In this document: piece after piece, positions 18,003 through 28,027 of the stretch | How the letters are laid out: each line of letters begins with the position of its first letter | Numbering within the stretch: position 1 is the stretch's first letter | Assembly: GCF_000621025.1 (NCBI RefSeq) | Contig: NZ_KK211205.1 | Coordinates: forward strand, 222,776 to 286,775 | Direction of reading: 5' to 3' | Length of the DNA stretch: 64,000 nt | Origin: Brackiella oedipodis DSM 13743 | Lineage (GTDB): Bacteria; Pseudomonadota; Gammaproteobacteria; Burkholderiales; Burkholderiaceae_B | Position numbers and translations under genes: made by a program | The notes under the pieces: generated by a model | The model's database searches: none | The model's input: only the letters and a program-made list of their open reading frames with translations | What the model was told of the DNA's origin: nothing

Positions 18003-18350
18003 CTGCAAAAACTCCATATTATTTTTCTTGACGCAGTATTTTATTTAACCATTTGTAAAATTTGCAAAGCCAGATCCTGTGCCCTAGGGTAATTACTAAA
18101 GGATAATCACTAAAGGCTGACAAATCTTGCTTTGGATCATAGCAAGTGCCTGCAATCACTAAAAACGCTGCGACTGTATCGGTGTTAGATGCCAGAGTCG
18201 TTATAATGGTTAGAATTTACGAAAAGAAGGCTAGCTGAGCAAAATGCAGAGCTCACGTTTAAGCGGCACAATCAGGTGCTGCTTGAGGCACTGTTGCGCA
18301 CGGCCTGAATACGACCTATTGCCTTTAGATAATTTACAAGGATTTTGCAT
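18003..18350. other. intergenic region between divergent putP copy 2 and mltA
   Basis: About 350 bases. The left end holds the AT-rich element shared with the upstream region of copy 1 (about 18040-18068). The right end holds the mltA ribosome binding site AAGGA (18338-18342). I see no open frame or RNA gene in the middle. Confidence 0.5.
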
Positions 18351-19601
18351 ATGAAACGTTGGCAATGGCTGCTAGTCGCTGGCGTCGCTGGCTTAGCCGC
18401 TTGCAGCAACCACAACGACACCGGTTCGAGTCAATCCGCAGAAGCTGCTTTTGACTTACATGCCCCTTTATCGGTACCTGAGCCGGGACACTTCCATGAC
18501 ACGGCGCCACGGGCTTTGCAAGGCCATTACCAGCAGGCTAATTGGAGTGACCTTCCCGGCTGGCAAGCGGATGATGCGCAAAACCTATGGTTGGCGCTTT
18601 ATAACAATTGCAAAGGCTTAATGCGTCCAGTCTCTGGATCTAAGGCCATTCCTGCTCGAGCCAAGCCGCTAGCTTGGCAAGCTGTTTGTGCCGCCGTGGC
18701 ACAAAAAGGCGATCAAGTTGATGCCGCTCAGGCCAAGCAGTTTTTAGAGGATTATCTACAACCTTGGCAGTTGGCCGGTCAAGGCTTAGTGACGGGCTAT
18801 TATGAGCCTGTCGTCAAAGGTTCAAGACACCAGGGTGGTGAATATCAGTGGCCTATGTATGGCAAACCTGATGACTTATTGACCATTGACCTTGGCGATT
18901 TATATCCGGAGCTTGTTGGCAAACGCGTTCGCGGCAAAGTCGTCGATGGCAAAGTCGTGCCTTATGATAGTCGGGCCGAGATTGCCAAAAATCCCAACAA
19001 AATCCCTGTCATTGCCTGGTTGCATGATCCTGTCGAAGCTTTCTTTTTACAAGTGCAAGGTTCGGGGCGGGTTGAGCTCGATGACGGTAGCCAGATTCGC
19101 TTAGCTTATGCCGATCATAACGGCCACCCTTACACCTCAATTGGTAAATGGTTGGCACAACAAGGCGAAATGTCGGCCAGTCAAGCCTCCATGCAAAATA
19201 TTAAAGCTTGGGCGCAAAATCATCCGAATCGCGTCCAAGAAATGCTCAATGCCAATCATGCCATGGTCTTTTTTAAAGAAGAAGCGATTAGTGACGATGT
19301 TGCAGGTCCCAAAGGGGCCTATGGCATTCCTTTGATCGCGCAGCGGGCGGTTGCTGTCGATCCTAACTATATCCCTCTGGGGACGCCGATCTTTTTAGCG
19401 ACGACCTATCCTGCGAGTCAACAAGCGCTACAAAAAGTCGTGATGGCGCAAGATACAGGCGCAGCGATCAAGGGCGCGGCCAGGGTTGACTTCTTTTGGG
19501 GTAGTGGCACTAAGGCAGGCGAACAAGCAGGTCGCATGAAACAAAACTCCCAAGTTTGGCTTTTATGGCCTAAAGACGCAGGGGCACCGGAGGCACGATG
19601 A
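18351..19601 (+). CDS. mltA: membrane-bound lytic murein transglycosylase A
   Basis: 416 residues from ATG at 18351, with AAGGA eight bases upstream. A lipoprotein signal MKRWQWLLVAGVAGLAAC puts the lipidated Cys at residue 18. The MltA domain contains TGYYEPVVKGSRHQGGEYQ and VQGSGRVELDDGSQIRL. The C-terminal 3D domain, named for its three aspartates, includes MAQDTGAAIKGAARVDFFWG. The enzyme cleaves peptidoglycan glycan strands to 1,6-anhydromuropeptides from the inner face of the outer membrane. Its stop overlaps the next start by four bases (ATGA), so translation is coupled to the hydroxylase. Confidence 0.95.
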   Translation: MKRWQWLLVAGVAGLAACSNHNDTGSSQSAEAAFDLHAPLSVPEPGHFHDTAPRALQGHYQQANWSDLPGWQADDAQNLWLALYNNCKGLMRPVSGSKAIPARAKPLAWQAVCAAVAQKGDQVDAAQAKQFLEDYLQPWQLAGQGLVTGYYEPVVKGSRHQGGEYQWPMYGKPDDLLTIDLGDLYPELVGKRVRGKVVDGKVVPYDSRAEIAKNPNKIPVIAWLHDPVEAFFLQVQGSGRVELDDGSQIRLAYADHNGHPYTSIGKWLAQQGEMSASQASMQNIKAWAQNHPNRVQEMLNANHAMVFFKEEAISDDVAGPKGAYGIPLIAQRAVAVDPNYIPLGTPIFLATTYPASQQALQKVVMAQDTGAAIKGAARVDFFWGSGTKAGEQAGRMKQNSQVWLLWPKDAGAPEAR

Positions 19602-20785
19602 AAACTTCTCAACAACACTATGATGTCGTGGTATGTGGTGCGGGCATTGTGGGTATGGCGACCGCTCTACAGCTAGCCAAACAATCCCTGAAGGTCGCCC
19701 TATTGGCTCCAGAGATTGCGCCTAAACACGATCTTGGTCAGGATTATCATCCGCGTATTTATGCCATTTCACAAAGCTCTAAAACGTTTTTGCAACACTT
19801 AGGCATATGGTCCACGTTGCCACAGCAGCGTCTTACAGCGGTCAAACATATGCAAGTGTATGGCGATCAGGGGGGGCTCGTGGCGCTTGAGCCAAACACA
19901 GAGGAAACTATTTTGTCCTGGATATGCGAGTCTGGTGAGATTGAATATGCTTTATATAGAGCCTTGCAATACTCAGGAGTACAGCACATTCAAGATACTG
20001 TGCAGCATTTCTTGGATGGACGGGTCATTACTGCCAAGGGCCTGTCAGTAACGTGCAGTTTATTAATTGGTGCGGATGGTGCTAAGTCCACTGTTCGGCA
20101 ACTGGGTGATATTGAATATCATAAGCAGGACTATCATGATACCGGTATGGTATTGCAACTGACGACACAGAAGCCACACAATAACACAGCGTTTCAGTGG
20201 TTCGGTGAGCATGGAGTCTTGGCCTTTTTACCATTACCCGATACCGCGCAGGGCCATCAAGTTTCCATGGTCTGGTCTGCCCCTGATAGTATGGCTCATC
20301 GTTGGTTACAAAAAACAACTGAGCAGGTAGCCACGGAGCTGCCTTTGGCCTTGAATGCGATTTGTGGACGTCAATTGGGTGACTTAAAAGTGCGCAGTCG
20401 TTTGCTTGGCTTTCCTCTGACCTTGGAGCGCTCAGGCATGATAGCCAACAAAATCGCCCTGGTGGGGGATGCTGCTCATCGAGTTCATCCACTCGCAGGA
20501 CAAGGCTTGAATCTAGGCTTAAATGATGTCGAAGTCTTATGCCGCTTAATTGCTGAACGTGAGTCTTTCCGCGAACCGGGGGATTACCGAATCTTGCAAC
20601 GTTATCGGATTGCACGCGCCGAGGCGATTTGGCAAATGCGTTTTGTGACGCATGGTTTGCACGGCCTATTTAGACATACCGAAGTGCCGATTGTCATGTT
20701 GCGTAACCTTGGTATGTCAGTGGTCAATCGCATGCCTATTGTTAAACAGCTTTTACTCAAAAAAGCGGCAGGCGATATTAGTTAA
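19598..20785 (+). CDS. UbiH/UbiF/COQ6-family FAD-dependent hydroxylase
   Basis: 395 residues. An N-terminal dinucleotide-binding motif VVCGAGIVGMATALQLA, a central LLIGADGAKSTVRQ (DG motif) and a late ALVGDAAHRVHPLAGQGLNL (GD motif) define the aromatic-ring hydroxylases of ubiquinone synthesis. Which ring position it hydroxylates (UbiH, UbiF, UbiI or UbiM type) cannot be assigned from motifs. It overlaps mltA by four bases and is followed by dsbC about 65 bases later. Confidence 0.9.
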   Translation: MKTSQQHYDVVVCGAGIVGMATALQLAKQSLKVALLAPEIAPKHDLGQDYHPRIYAISQSSKTFLQHLGIWSTLPQQRLTAVKHMQVYGDQGGLVALEPNTEETILSWICESGEIEYALYRALQYSGVQHIQDTVQHFLDGRVITAKGLSVTCSLLIGADGAKSTVRQLGDIEYHKQDYHDTGMVLQLTTQKPHNNTAFQWFGEHGVLAFLPLPDTAQGHQVSMVWSAPDSMAHRWLQKTTEQVATELPLALNAICGRQLGDLKVRSRLLGFPLTLERSGMIANKIALVGDAAHRVHPLAGQGLNLGLNDVEVLCRLIAERESFREPGDYRILQRYRIARAEAIWQMRFVTHGLHGLFRHTEVPIVMLRNLGMSVVNRMPIVKQLLLKKAAGDIS

Positions 20786-20851
20786 TTTACTCACATCTTT
20801 TGGCGTTCGTTGCAACGTCGACGTGAGGTTGTCAATAAAACGGAGTTGGTT

Positions 20852-21586
20852 TTGTCTTTTTTTAGAAAATATGGATCCTTGTTTTTTAGTGCAGGCGTAT
20901 TGAGCGCGATAGCGAGTCCTTTAGCTTGGGCCGATAGCACCACGGATGCGATCAAACACAAAGTCGAAAAGGCTTTTAATATTGAAGTCGATGGCGTTGA
21001 GGTTACCCCATTTAAAGGGTTATATGAGGTGCAGACGGGTGATAGTCTGATTTATACCAATCAGGCCGTCGATTATGTGATGGCAGGCCGTTTAGTGGAT
21101 GTGAAGGCCCAAAAGGACTTGACCTCTGAGCGTATGACGATGATTGGTGGAATTAAGGATTTTTCTAAATTACCGTTGCAGAATGCCCTTAAACTGGGCG
21201 ATCCGCATGGCAAAAAGAAAATCATTACCTTTGAGGATCCCAGTTGTCCGTATTGCAAGAAACTTGCCGAGGAATTCAAAAAACTTGACGGCGTTACGGT
21301 ATATACCTTTATGATTCCCATTTTGTCACCGGATTCTTTTACTAAATCCAAACAAATTTGGTGCGCTAAGAACAAAGAGCAAGCCTGGGAAGACTGGATG
21401 ATTGCCCATAAGGATCTTCCCGAAGCCAGCGCTGACTGCGATATCAGTGCACTACAAGCGAATTTAGAATTGAGTCGAACCTATAAAGTGCAGGGCACAC
21501 CGGCGATTTTCTTTGAAAATGGCAGACGTTTAAATGGCTATATTCCGATGTCGACCATCAAAGAAATGCTCGACCTCAAGAATTAA
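20852..21586 (+). CDS. dsbC: periplasmic thiol:disulfide interchange protein DsbC
   Basis: The preferred start is TTG at 20852: GGAG (20842-20845) lies six bases upstream, and the product then begins with a normal signal peptide ([17 protein letters not shown], ending SPLAWA). An upstream in-frame TTG at 20810 adds a charged extension that would bury the signal. Mature DsbC has an N-terminal dimerisation domain and a thioredoxin-like domain with the active site [12 protein letters not shown] (CPYC) and the cis-proline region [12 protein letters not shown]. It isomerises wrong disulfides in the periplasm. Its TAA stop overlaps the trmB stop on the other strand by two bases. Confidence 0.93.
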   Translation: MSFFRKYGSLFFSAGVLSAIASPLAWADSTTDAIKHKVEKAFNIEVDGVEVTPFKGLYEVQTGDSLIYTNQAVDYVMAGRLVDVKAQKDLTSERMTMIGGIKDFSKLPLQNALKLGDPHGKKKIITFEDPSCPYCKKLAEEFKKLDGVTVYTFMIPILSPDSFTKSKQIWCAKNKEQAWEDWMIAHKDLPEASADCDISALQANLELSRTYKVQGTPAIFFENGRRLNGYIPMSTIKEMLDLKN

Positions 21587-22308
21587 GGCTTCCGCTTGCT
21601 ATAGACGAGATCCCAAACGCCGTGACCGAGTCGTAATCCGCGGGTCTCGAACTTGGTCTGTGGCCGGTAATCAGGTTTGACTGAGTAGCCATTGTCACTG
21701 GCCTTATTTTGTAGGGAGGGTTCGGCATTGAGCACGGCCAGCATTTGTTCGGCGTAATCTTGCCAGTCGGTGGCACAATGCAGATAGCCGCCTGGTTTGA
21801 GACGGGTGGCTAAGAGTGCCACGAAATCAGCTTGGATGAGGCGTCGTTTGTGATGGCGTTTTTTGGGCCAGGGATCGGGAAAATAAATATGTACGCCATC
21901 CAGGCTTTGAGGCGCTATCATGTGTTCGAGCACCTCGACGGCATCATGCTGAATGATGCGGATATTTTCGACGTCATGCGCTTTAATTTTGCGCAACAAA
22001 GCCCCCACCCCAGCATTGTAGACTTCAACCCCAATAAAATTTTCATCTGCACGTGTTTGTGCAATCTTAAGGGTGCTTTCACCCATACCAAAACCAATTT
22101 CTAAAATGGTAGGTGCCTGACGCGCAAACACCTGTGCGAAATCCAATGACGTTTTTTGGAAGGCTAGGCCCCACTGGGGCATGAGCTCGTCCATGGCATT
22201 TTTTTGGGCGGGACTCAGGTGCGAGCGATGGTGTACAAAACTACGAATACGACCAAATTTACCGCTAGGTGCAGAGGCAAATTTGGGAGTCTGCTGTTGT
22301 TCAGACAT
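21583..22308 (-). CDS. trmB: tRNA (guanine-N7-)-methyltransferase TrmB
   Basis: 241 residues. The SAM-binding motif [18 protein letters not shown] and the TrmB signature [19 protein letters not shown] are present. The enzyme methylates G46 of tRNAs. A poorly conserved N-terminal ~45 residues precede the domain. It is convergent with dsbC, the two stops sharing the TTAA at 21583-21586, and lies 15 bases after metG on the same strand. Confidence 0.96.
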   Translation of the reverse strand: MSEQQQTPKFASAPSGKFGRIRSFVHHRSHLSPAQKNAMDELMPQWGLAFQKTSLDFAQVFARQAPTILEIGFGMGESTLKIAQTRADENFIGVEVYNAGVGALLRKIKAHDVENIRIIQHDAVEVLEHMIAPQSLDGVHIYFPDPWPKKRHHKRRLIQADFVALLATRLKPGGYLHCATDWQDYAEQMLAVLNAEPSLQNKASDNGYSVKPDYRPQTKFETRGLRLGHGVWDLVYSKRKP

Positions 22309-22323
22309 AGAACGACCTTGGTG

Positions 22324-24393
22324 TTAGTGAATACGCATGCCTGGTTCGGCACCTGGGAACGGTTCAAGCACGTATAAGCCTGGATTATGCTTAGGATCAG
22401 CGTGTGACGCCGATAGAATCATGCCCTCAGAGACGCCAAAACGCATTTTGCGAGGCGCCAGATTGGCGACGACTACCGTCAGTTTGCCGACTAAATCCTG
22501 CGGTTCGTACATGGATTTGATACCACTAAAGACATTGCGATACTTGCCTTCGCCGAGATCAAGCGTAAATTGCAATAATTTATGAGAGCCTTCAACCTGT
22601 TGGCAGTCGATGATTTTGGCAATGCGCAAATCAACCTTGGCAAAGTCTTTGATGTCGATGGTTTCGGCAATCGCTTCGCCACCGGGTTGAATGTCTTCGG
22701 CAGCGGTTTCGGGGACTTCAAAGAGCGCGTCTAGCATGGCGCTGTCAACCCGTTGCATTAAATGCTTGAAAGGCTCGATATGGCTTGGTAATTGGGTGGC
22801 ATCGGACCAGACGAAACCACGCTCTTGCGGGAAGAGCTCGCGACTAATGCGCTCTGAGAGTGCCGGTAATACCGGTGTGAGCATCACGGATAAGGCCTTG
22901 AAACCGGCCAAAGCGGTAGAACAAATATCTTGTAATTGGGCCTTGGTGGCAGCGTCAGCCTCGCTAATGCCTTTGGCGAGTAGCCAAGGTTTAGCATTAT
23001 CAAAGGCTTGATTAAGCTTATCCGCAAAACTCATGATGTGGCGGATGGCACGTGCATATTCGCGCTGATGGAAGTCCTTTTCGACATCCGCTGTGACTTG
23101 AGCGATTTGCTCTTGTATGGTTTGCGGATTCTGATACGCCAATTGTCCATTGAAATGACGACTAATAAAATTACTGGCGCGACTAGCGATATTGATATAT
23201 TTGCCAATAAGATCAGCGTTGATGCGCGCCACAAAGTCATCGGGGTTAAAGTCAATATCTTCGACACGCGCGTTAAGCTTAGCGGCGAGGTAATAACGTA
23301 ACCACTCAGGATTCATATTGAGATCTAAATAACGCAGTGGCGAGATCCCTGTGCCGCGGCTTTTGGACATTTTTTCGCCGCTAACAGTGATGAAACCATG
23401 CACACAGAGATTATCTGGCGTCTTGCGTCCAGAGAACTTCAGCATCGCTGGCCAGAACAAAGCATGGAAATAGACAATATCTTTGCCAATAAAGTGCACT
23501 TGTTCGGTATCGTTGTTGGGATCCATTAATTGCTCAAAATCGATGCCTTGACGATCACAGTAGGCCTTGAGTGAAGCTAGATAACCGATAGGTGCATCGA
23601 GCCAAACATAAAAATATTTGCCAGGCGCATCTGGGATTGGAATCCCGAAGTAGGGTTGATCACGAGAAATATCCCAATCATTGAGTTTGCTGTCTTCGAG
23701 CGTACTACCCAACCACTCTCGGGTTTTGGCGAGTACTTCGGGTTGCAGGCGTTTGATGCCATAACGGTTATCGCCCTGCGTCCAATCCAATAAAAACTCT
23801 ACACATTGCGGGTCCGATAAATTAAAGAAAAAATGCTCTGATGATTTCAGGACAGGTTTGGAACCACTGAGTGTGGAATAAGGGTCAATGAGTTCGGTTG
23901 GGGCATACACCGTACTACAGACCTCACAAGAGTCGCCATACTGGTCTTTGGCATGGCATTTTGGGCATTCACCCTTAATGTATCTATCTGGCAAGAACAT
24001 GCCTTTGACCGGATCGAAGAATTGTTCAATCTGACGCTGACTAATGAAACCAGCGTTTTTGAGAGTGCGATAAACCTCTTGGGCGATGGCTGTATTTTCG
24101 GGGCTATGCGTACTGTGCCAGTGATCAAACTTAATATGAAAACCGTTGAGATAGCGTGGCCTTTCGGCGGCGATATTTTGAACCAGTTGCTCAGGGGTAA
24201 TGCCTTCTTTTTCGGCCTTGAGCATGATGGGCGCGCCGTGTGCATCGTCAGCGCCCACAAAATGGACTGTATTACCCGCCATACGCTGAGCCCGTACCCA
24301 AATATCGGCTTGAATGTATTCCATGATGTGGCCAATATGAAAAGAGCCATTGGCATAAGGTAGGGCGGTAGTGACAAAAAAAGTTCTAGACAT
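22324..24393 (-). CDS. metG: methionine--tRNA ligase
   Basis: 689 residues from ATG at 24393 ([16 protein letters not shown]). A TTG five codons upstream is an unlikely alternative, and no strong binding site is seen for either. The class I HIGH motif is [15 protein letters not shown] is [11 protein letters not shown], and the metal-binding knuckle [17 protein letters not shown] gives a four-cysteine type. The C-terminal ~110 residues (from about 580, [12 protein letters not shown]) form the tRNA-binding EMAP-like dimerisation domain found in the long bacterial type. Confidence 0.97.
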   Translation of the reverse strand: MSRTFFVTTALPYANGSFHIGHIMEYIQADIWVRAQRMAGNTVHFVGADDAHGAPIMLKAEKEGITPEQLVQNIAAERPRYLNGFHIKFDHWHSTHSPENTAIAQEVYRTLKNAGFISQRQIEQFFDPVKGMFLPDRYIKGECPKCHAKDQYGDSCEVCSTVYAPTELIDPYSTLSGSKPVLKSSEHFFFNLSDPQCVEFLLDWTQGDNRYGIKRLQPEVLAKTREWLGSTLEDSKLNDWDISRDQPYFGIPIPDAPGKYFYVWLDAPIGYLASLKAYCDRQGIDFEQLMDPNNDTEQVHFIGKDIVYFHALFWPAMLKFSGRKTPDNLCVHGFITVSGEKMSKSRGTGISPLRYLDLNMNPEWLRYYLAAKLNARVEDIDFNPDDFVARINADLIGKYINIASRASNFISRHFNGQLAYQNPQTIQEQIAQVTADVEKDFHQREYARAIRHIMSFADKLNQAFDNAKPWLLAKGISEADAATKAQLQDICSTALAGFKALSVMLTPVLPALSERISRELFPQERGFVWSDATQLPSHIEPFKHLMQRVDSAMLDALFEVPETAAEDIQPGGEAIAETIDIKDFAKVDLRIAKIIDCQQVEGSHKLLQFTLDLGEGKYRNVFSGIKSMYEPQDLVGKLTVVVANLAPRKMRFGVSEGMILSASHADPKHNPGLYVLEPFPGAEPGMRIH

Positions 24394-24483
24394 ATAACGG
24401 TATTTCAAAAAAGTTTTAAAAGAATAATTTTAGCAAATTGCTGCTCAATAACGGGTTTCGTACTAAAATGCCCGCTTTTGTAC

Positions 24484-24777
24484 CTAGCGAATCTCGTGCA
24501 AATCGACGTCGGTGACCTTAGAGGGATCAATGGTTTTGATGCGTTGATCTTTGTGCTTGAAGCGCTCCCCAAAATGACTCGTTTGTTTGGCTTTATGGCG
24601 AGTTTTTTGCCAGTAGCTTTGGGCCGAAAAAGGTTTGCCGCGTAGCTTATTGACCACAAATAGAATCGCCACGGCAATTACCGCACTAATAATAAAAATA
24701 AATGCCATCGTTAAGCCAATCAGCGTGACCACAAAAAAGACAATGGCTTGGAGCAAACGTTGTAGAAACTCTGACAT
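24484..24777 (-). CDS. small inner-membrane protein of unknown function
   Basis: 97 residues. A strong hydrophobic segment (about 10-45, probably two closely spaced helices) is followed by a basic polar tail (KLRGKPFSAQSYWQKTRHK) and an acidic end. GGAG-like AGGAG lies before the ATG at 24777. It sits alone between metG and divergent apbC on the metG strand. I do not recognise a family, but the coding pattern and binding site support a real gene. Confidence 0.7.
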   Translation of the reverse strand: MSEFLQRLLQAIVFFVVTLIGLTMAFIFIISAVIAVAILFVVNKLRGKPFSAQSYWQKTRHKAKQTSHFGERFKHKDQRIKTIDPSKVTDVDLHEIR

Positions 24778-24875
24778 GCAATAATCTCCTACGGGAAGTG
24801 GCTATTTCGGATTAAAATCCAGTTTAGCGTTAAGATATCTATTTTACCTAATGAGAAAAACAGGAGCCTTTATTA

Positions 24876-25985
24876 ATGGAAAATCTTGAAAGCTTAGTAA
24901 AACTTTTACAAGAAAACCTTAAAGATCCGTTAACGAACGCTTTGATTGGTCAAAAAATCAAAGTGCACGATTTTCAGACTGGTAAAAAAATTCTTGGACT
25001 CATTAAGTCCAAACGACTTAAGTTTAAATTTCAGCCTGGTTTTTTTATGAGTGATGAGCACAAAAAGGCGCTCATCGAACAAATCCAGAACCTAGCTCAA
25101 CAACAGGATGTAGAGCTGGATATTGAGATTATAGATGGGGTTAAAACTCACGTAGTTCAAGGGGGCATTAAGCCGCTCAAGACGGTCAAAAATATTATCG
25201 CTGTGGCCTCAGGAAAAGGCGGTGTGGGCAAAAGCACCACCGCTGTTAATTTGGCCTTGGCCCTATCTAAGCAAGGTGCCCGCGTGGGCGTGCTCGACGC
25301 CGATATTTACGGTCCAAGCCAACCACTTATGTTGGGGGTCAAAGAGGGTAAACCCAAAGTGGTCAATAGTAAGATGCAACCTTGGTCAGCACATGGCATA
25401 TGGGTCAATTCAATCGGCTTTTTGATTGACGGCGATGCGCCAGCGATTCTACGCGGACCGATGGTGTCACAAGCACTGGACCAATTAGTGCAACAAACGG
25501 CTTGGCCCGATCTTGATTATTTAGTGGTGGATATGCCACCTGGTACGGGAGATATTGCGTTAACCTTATCACAAAAAGTTCCTGTGGTAGGTTCTGTAAT
25601 TGTGACCACGCCCCAAGACGTCGCCTTGATTGATGCGCGCAAAGGTGTCTTGATGTTCCATAAGGTAGATGTGCCTGTCTTGGGTCTCATAGAAAATATG
25701 AGCATGTTTACTTGCCCTAACTGTGGTCATACAGAGCATTTATTTGGTCATGGCGGAGGTCGTAAAATGGCTCAAGAACTGAATGTGCCTTGGTTAGGCG
25801 ATTTACCACTCACCAGGGATGTCCGCGAGCAAACGGATTCCGGTAATCCAACTGTAATTTCTGATCCAGATTCAGAAGCGGCCAAGATTTACCAAACCAT
25901 CGCTCACAAAGTCGCCTTGCAAATTGCAACTTTACCCATCGACCATTCTGGTGCTTTCCCTAAAGTCGTGGTGCAGTCTGTTTAA
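24876..25985 (+). CDS. apbC: Mrp/ApbC (NBP35-type) iron-sulfur cluster carrier ATPase
   Basis: 369 residues. An N-terminal MIP18/DUF59-like region (about 1-95) precedes a ParA-type P-loop ATPase domain with deviant Walker A ASGKGGVGKSTTAVNLA. Next come DADIYGPSQPLML and VVDMPPGTGDIALTLSQ, and the CPNC cluster-binding pair in MFTCPNCGHTEHLFGHGGG. It binds and transfers Fe-S clusters to apo-proteins in the cytosol. The N-terminal ~95 residues are less conserved than the ATPase core. It is divergent from metG and followed by tamA after 14 bases. Confidence 0.95.
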   Translation: MENLESLVKLLQENLKDPLTNALIGQKIKVHDFQTGKKILGLIKSKRLKFKFQPGFFMSDEHKKALIEQIQNLAQQQDVELDIEIIDGVKTHVVQGGIKPLKTVKNIIAVASGKGGVGKSTTAVNLALALSKQGARVGVLDADIYGPSQPLMLGVKEGKPKVVNSKMQPWSAHGIWVNSIGFLIDGDAPAILRGPMVSQALDQLVQQTAWPDLDYLVVDMPPGTGDIALTLSQKVPVVGSVIVTTPQDVALIDARKGVLMFHKVDVPVLGLIENMSMFTCPNCGHTEHLFGHGGGRKMAQELNVPWLGDLPLTRDVREQTDSGNPTVISDPDSEAAKIYQTIAHKVALQIATLPIDHSGAFPKVVVQSV

Positions 25986-25999
25986 TTGACCAAAAAATT

Positions 26000-28027
26000 A
26001 TGTTGGCCAAAAAATCCTACCTAAAGCTCCTTTTGTGTCTGTACTTGCCAAGCAGCTTGGCCTGGTCAGACACGGTACCGACGACCACAGCTAAGGCAGA
26101 GTCGGGTGCTAGCAAAAACGCAGTATATGCTGACGAAGTCAGCCCTGATCCAAGCGCTGCCAAGCAAGCGCGGCCAAAAACCTCTAAGTCCAATCTCCCT
26201 AAGGAATTGGCAGGGGTTTGGCCTTTTAATGTCGTGGCCCCTGAGGAAGGCGGAGATAGCAGTATTTGGCAAACCTCAGATGGCCAAGATGGGGATAAGG
26301 GCAGTGCGCAAATACCCGAGGTCATCATCAATCCTAGTGGCCTAAGTACGCAAACCCTTGAGGTGGTCAATAAAGGTGTGCAAGCCGTATTACGGCAAAT
26401 TGGCGACGCCGATGCAGATGCGCGTGAGGCCTTTAGGATTCGTCGTAAAGGCCACGATACGATTGTCACCGCATTGCAAACCCAGGGCTATTTTGATGCT
26501 AAGGTCAAACTCGAAGTCGGTGAGGATATTGGCGGCGAAACATGGGATGTTAGTATCCAGCCAGGTCAACAATCCAAAATCCGCACAGTTAATAATCAAT
26601 TTGTCGGTCGCATCAGCAAATCCGGTTATGAACAACGTCTGCAAGGACTTCGCAAAGACTGGAAATTGCCCATTGGTGATGGTTTTGTGAACAAAAAATG
26701 GTCGGATGCTAAATCCGATTTGATTACCAATGTTAAGGCCGAAGACTTTTACCTAGCACGCATGATGGAAACACATGCCAGTGTCGACCCAGAGCTCTCA
26801 GCGGTTGATCTCAAAACCGTGGTTGATAGCGGCCCAGCCGTAAAACTCGGCAATATTGAAGTCTTGGGGTTGCGTCGGGTACCCGTAAGCCTAATTCGAC
26901 GCTATATCAAATACAAACCAGGTGATCGTTTTACGCAAGCTCAGCTCGATGAATGGCAACAAAACCTGATGAATACCAACTTTTTTCGCGGAGCCTTTGT
27001 GTCCTTGCGCAAACCACCGGGGGCCGAAGTCTACAAGCAAGATGAAGTTGAGCTACCCATCAATGTTTATGTTACTGAAGCGCCAGCGCGTCTCTTTAGA
27101 GCAGCCGCGGGGATTGATGATGTCAATATTGTGAGGGTCGAAGGCACGTATCGCCAAAATATCGTCGCTCATAAACCTTTTTCCCTAGAAACAGGCGTGA
27201 GCGCGGGTTTTAAAGAACAACGTGCCTATTTAGATTTTTACTTACCACCCAATTATGATGGCACTGTCGATAGTGTTGGCTTAGTCGCACGGCACTCCGA
27301 CATTAACGACGAAGAAATCACGCGTTTGGGACTAGGTTGGCGCCGTAAGCACGAGTTTAAGTTTGATCCCCAAAGCAATGTAGAATTTGAATCGCTTTGG
27401 AGTGTTGTGGCGGCCATGGATCGGGTCGATCGCGATGAGGTGCCAACATATACCTTGCCCTCCGTCGTGGCGACCTGGAATTTATTGCGTCGGGATGTGA
27501 ATGATAAATTTGACCCGCGCAGTGGTAATCTAGAAGCCTTGGATTTGGGTATTGGTAGCGATGTACGTGAACGTAAAGCCTTTGCGCGTGTCGGATTTCG
27601 GGCTCAAGTCTGGTTCCCTTTATTTAAGCGCGATAATTTCAGCTTAAGGGGTGAGATTGGCTACGTCAAAGCATCGGATGACACGCGCTTACCAGATGAT
27701 TTTGGTTATCGAGTCGGTGGTGCCCGCACGGTGCGTGGCTATCGTTATTTAAGTCGTGGTCATGAGTCGGGAGATGCGACTGTGGGCGCTCGTGCTATGT
27801 ATGTGGGGAGTGCCGAATATACCCATTATTTTAACGATATGCTCGGGGTGGCGGCCTTTGTAGATGCCGGTGACGCAGGCGATAGCTTTGGTCAATTATT
27901 ACCGGTGGTCGGTTACGGTGTCGGTGGTCGTGTCAAAACACCGGCCGGACCGATTTTCTTAGATATAGCCTACGGTCAGCATGAGCATAGCTTACGCTTG
28001 CACTTTTCCATGGGAATTGCATTTTAA
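26000..28027 (+). CDS. tamA: TamA, outer-membrane BamA-family (Omp85) translocation protein
   Basis: 675 residues. A signal peptide (MLAKKSYLKLLLCLYLPSSLAWS) is followed by a Ser/Lys/Pro-rich, low-complexity stretch to about residue 100. POTRA domains follow (about 105-350, including LGNIEVLGLRRVPVSLIRRYI), then a C-terminal Omp85 beta-barrel ending FLDIAYGQHEHSLRLHFSMG with a terminal phenylalanine. The lid motif VRGYRYLSRGHESG (VRGY/F) is present. TamA in the outer membrane and TamB in the inner membrane act in outer-membrane protein and lipid delivery. Its stop overlaps the tamB start by one base (TAATG). Confidence 0.94.
   Translation: MLAKKSYLKLLLCLYLPSSLAWSDTVPTTTAKAESGASKNAVYADEVSPDPSAAKQARPKTSKSNLPKELAGVWPFNVVAPEEGGDSSIWQTSDGQDGDKGSAQIPEVIINPSGLSTQTLEVVNKGVQAVLRQIGDADADAREAFRIRRKGHDTIVTALQTQGYFDAKVKLEVGEDIGGETWDVSIQPGQQSKIRTVNNQFVGRISKSGYEQRLQGLRKDWKLPIGDGFVNKKWSDAKSDLITNVKAEDFYLARMMETHASVDPELSAVDLKTVVDSGPAVKLGNIEVLGLRRVPVSLIRRYIKYKPGDRFTQAQLDEWQQNLMNTNFFRGAFVSLRKPPGAEVYKQDEVELPINVYVTEAPARLFRAAAGIDDVNIVRVEGTYRQNIVAHKPFSLETGVSAGFKEQRAYLDFYLPPNYDGTVDSVGLVARHSDINDEEITRLGLGWRRKHEFKFDPQSNVEFESLWSVVAAMDRVDRDEVPTYTLPSVVATWNLLRRDVNDKFDPRSGNLEALDLGIGSDVRERKAFARVGFRAQVWFPLFKRDNFSLRGEIGYVKASDDTRLPDDFGYRVGGARTVRGYRYLSRGHESGDATVGARAMYVGSAEYTHYFNDMLGVAAFVDAGDAGDSFGQLLPVVGYGVGGRVKTPAGPIFLDIAYGQHEHSLRLHFSMGIAF

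Noticed and set aside
20082..20615. 177-codon frame opposite the UbiH-family gene
   Set aside because: Lies wholly inside a clearly conserved flavoprotein gene and has no protein-like motifs.
23847..24377. Long frames on both strands inside the metG N-terminal region
   Set aside because: metG is unmistakable there (HIGH motif and metal knuckle); the other frames carry no conserved pattern.
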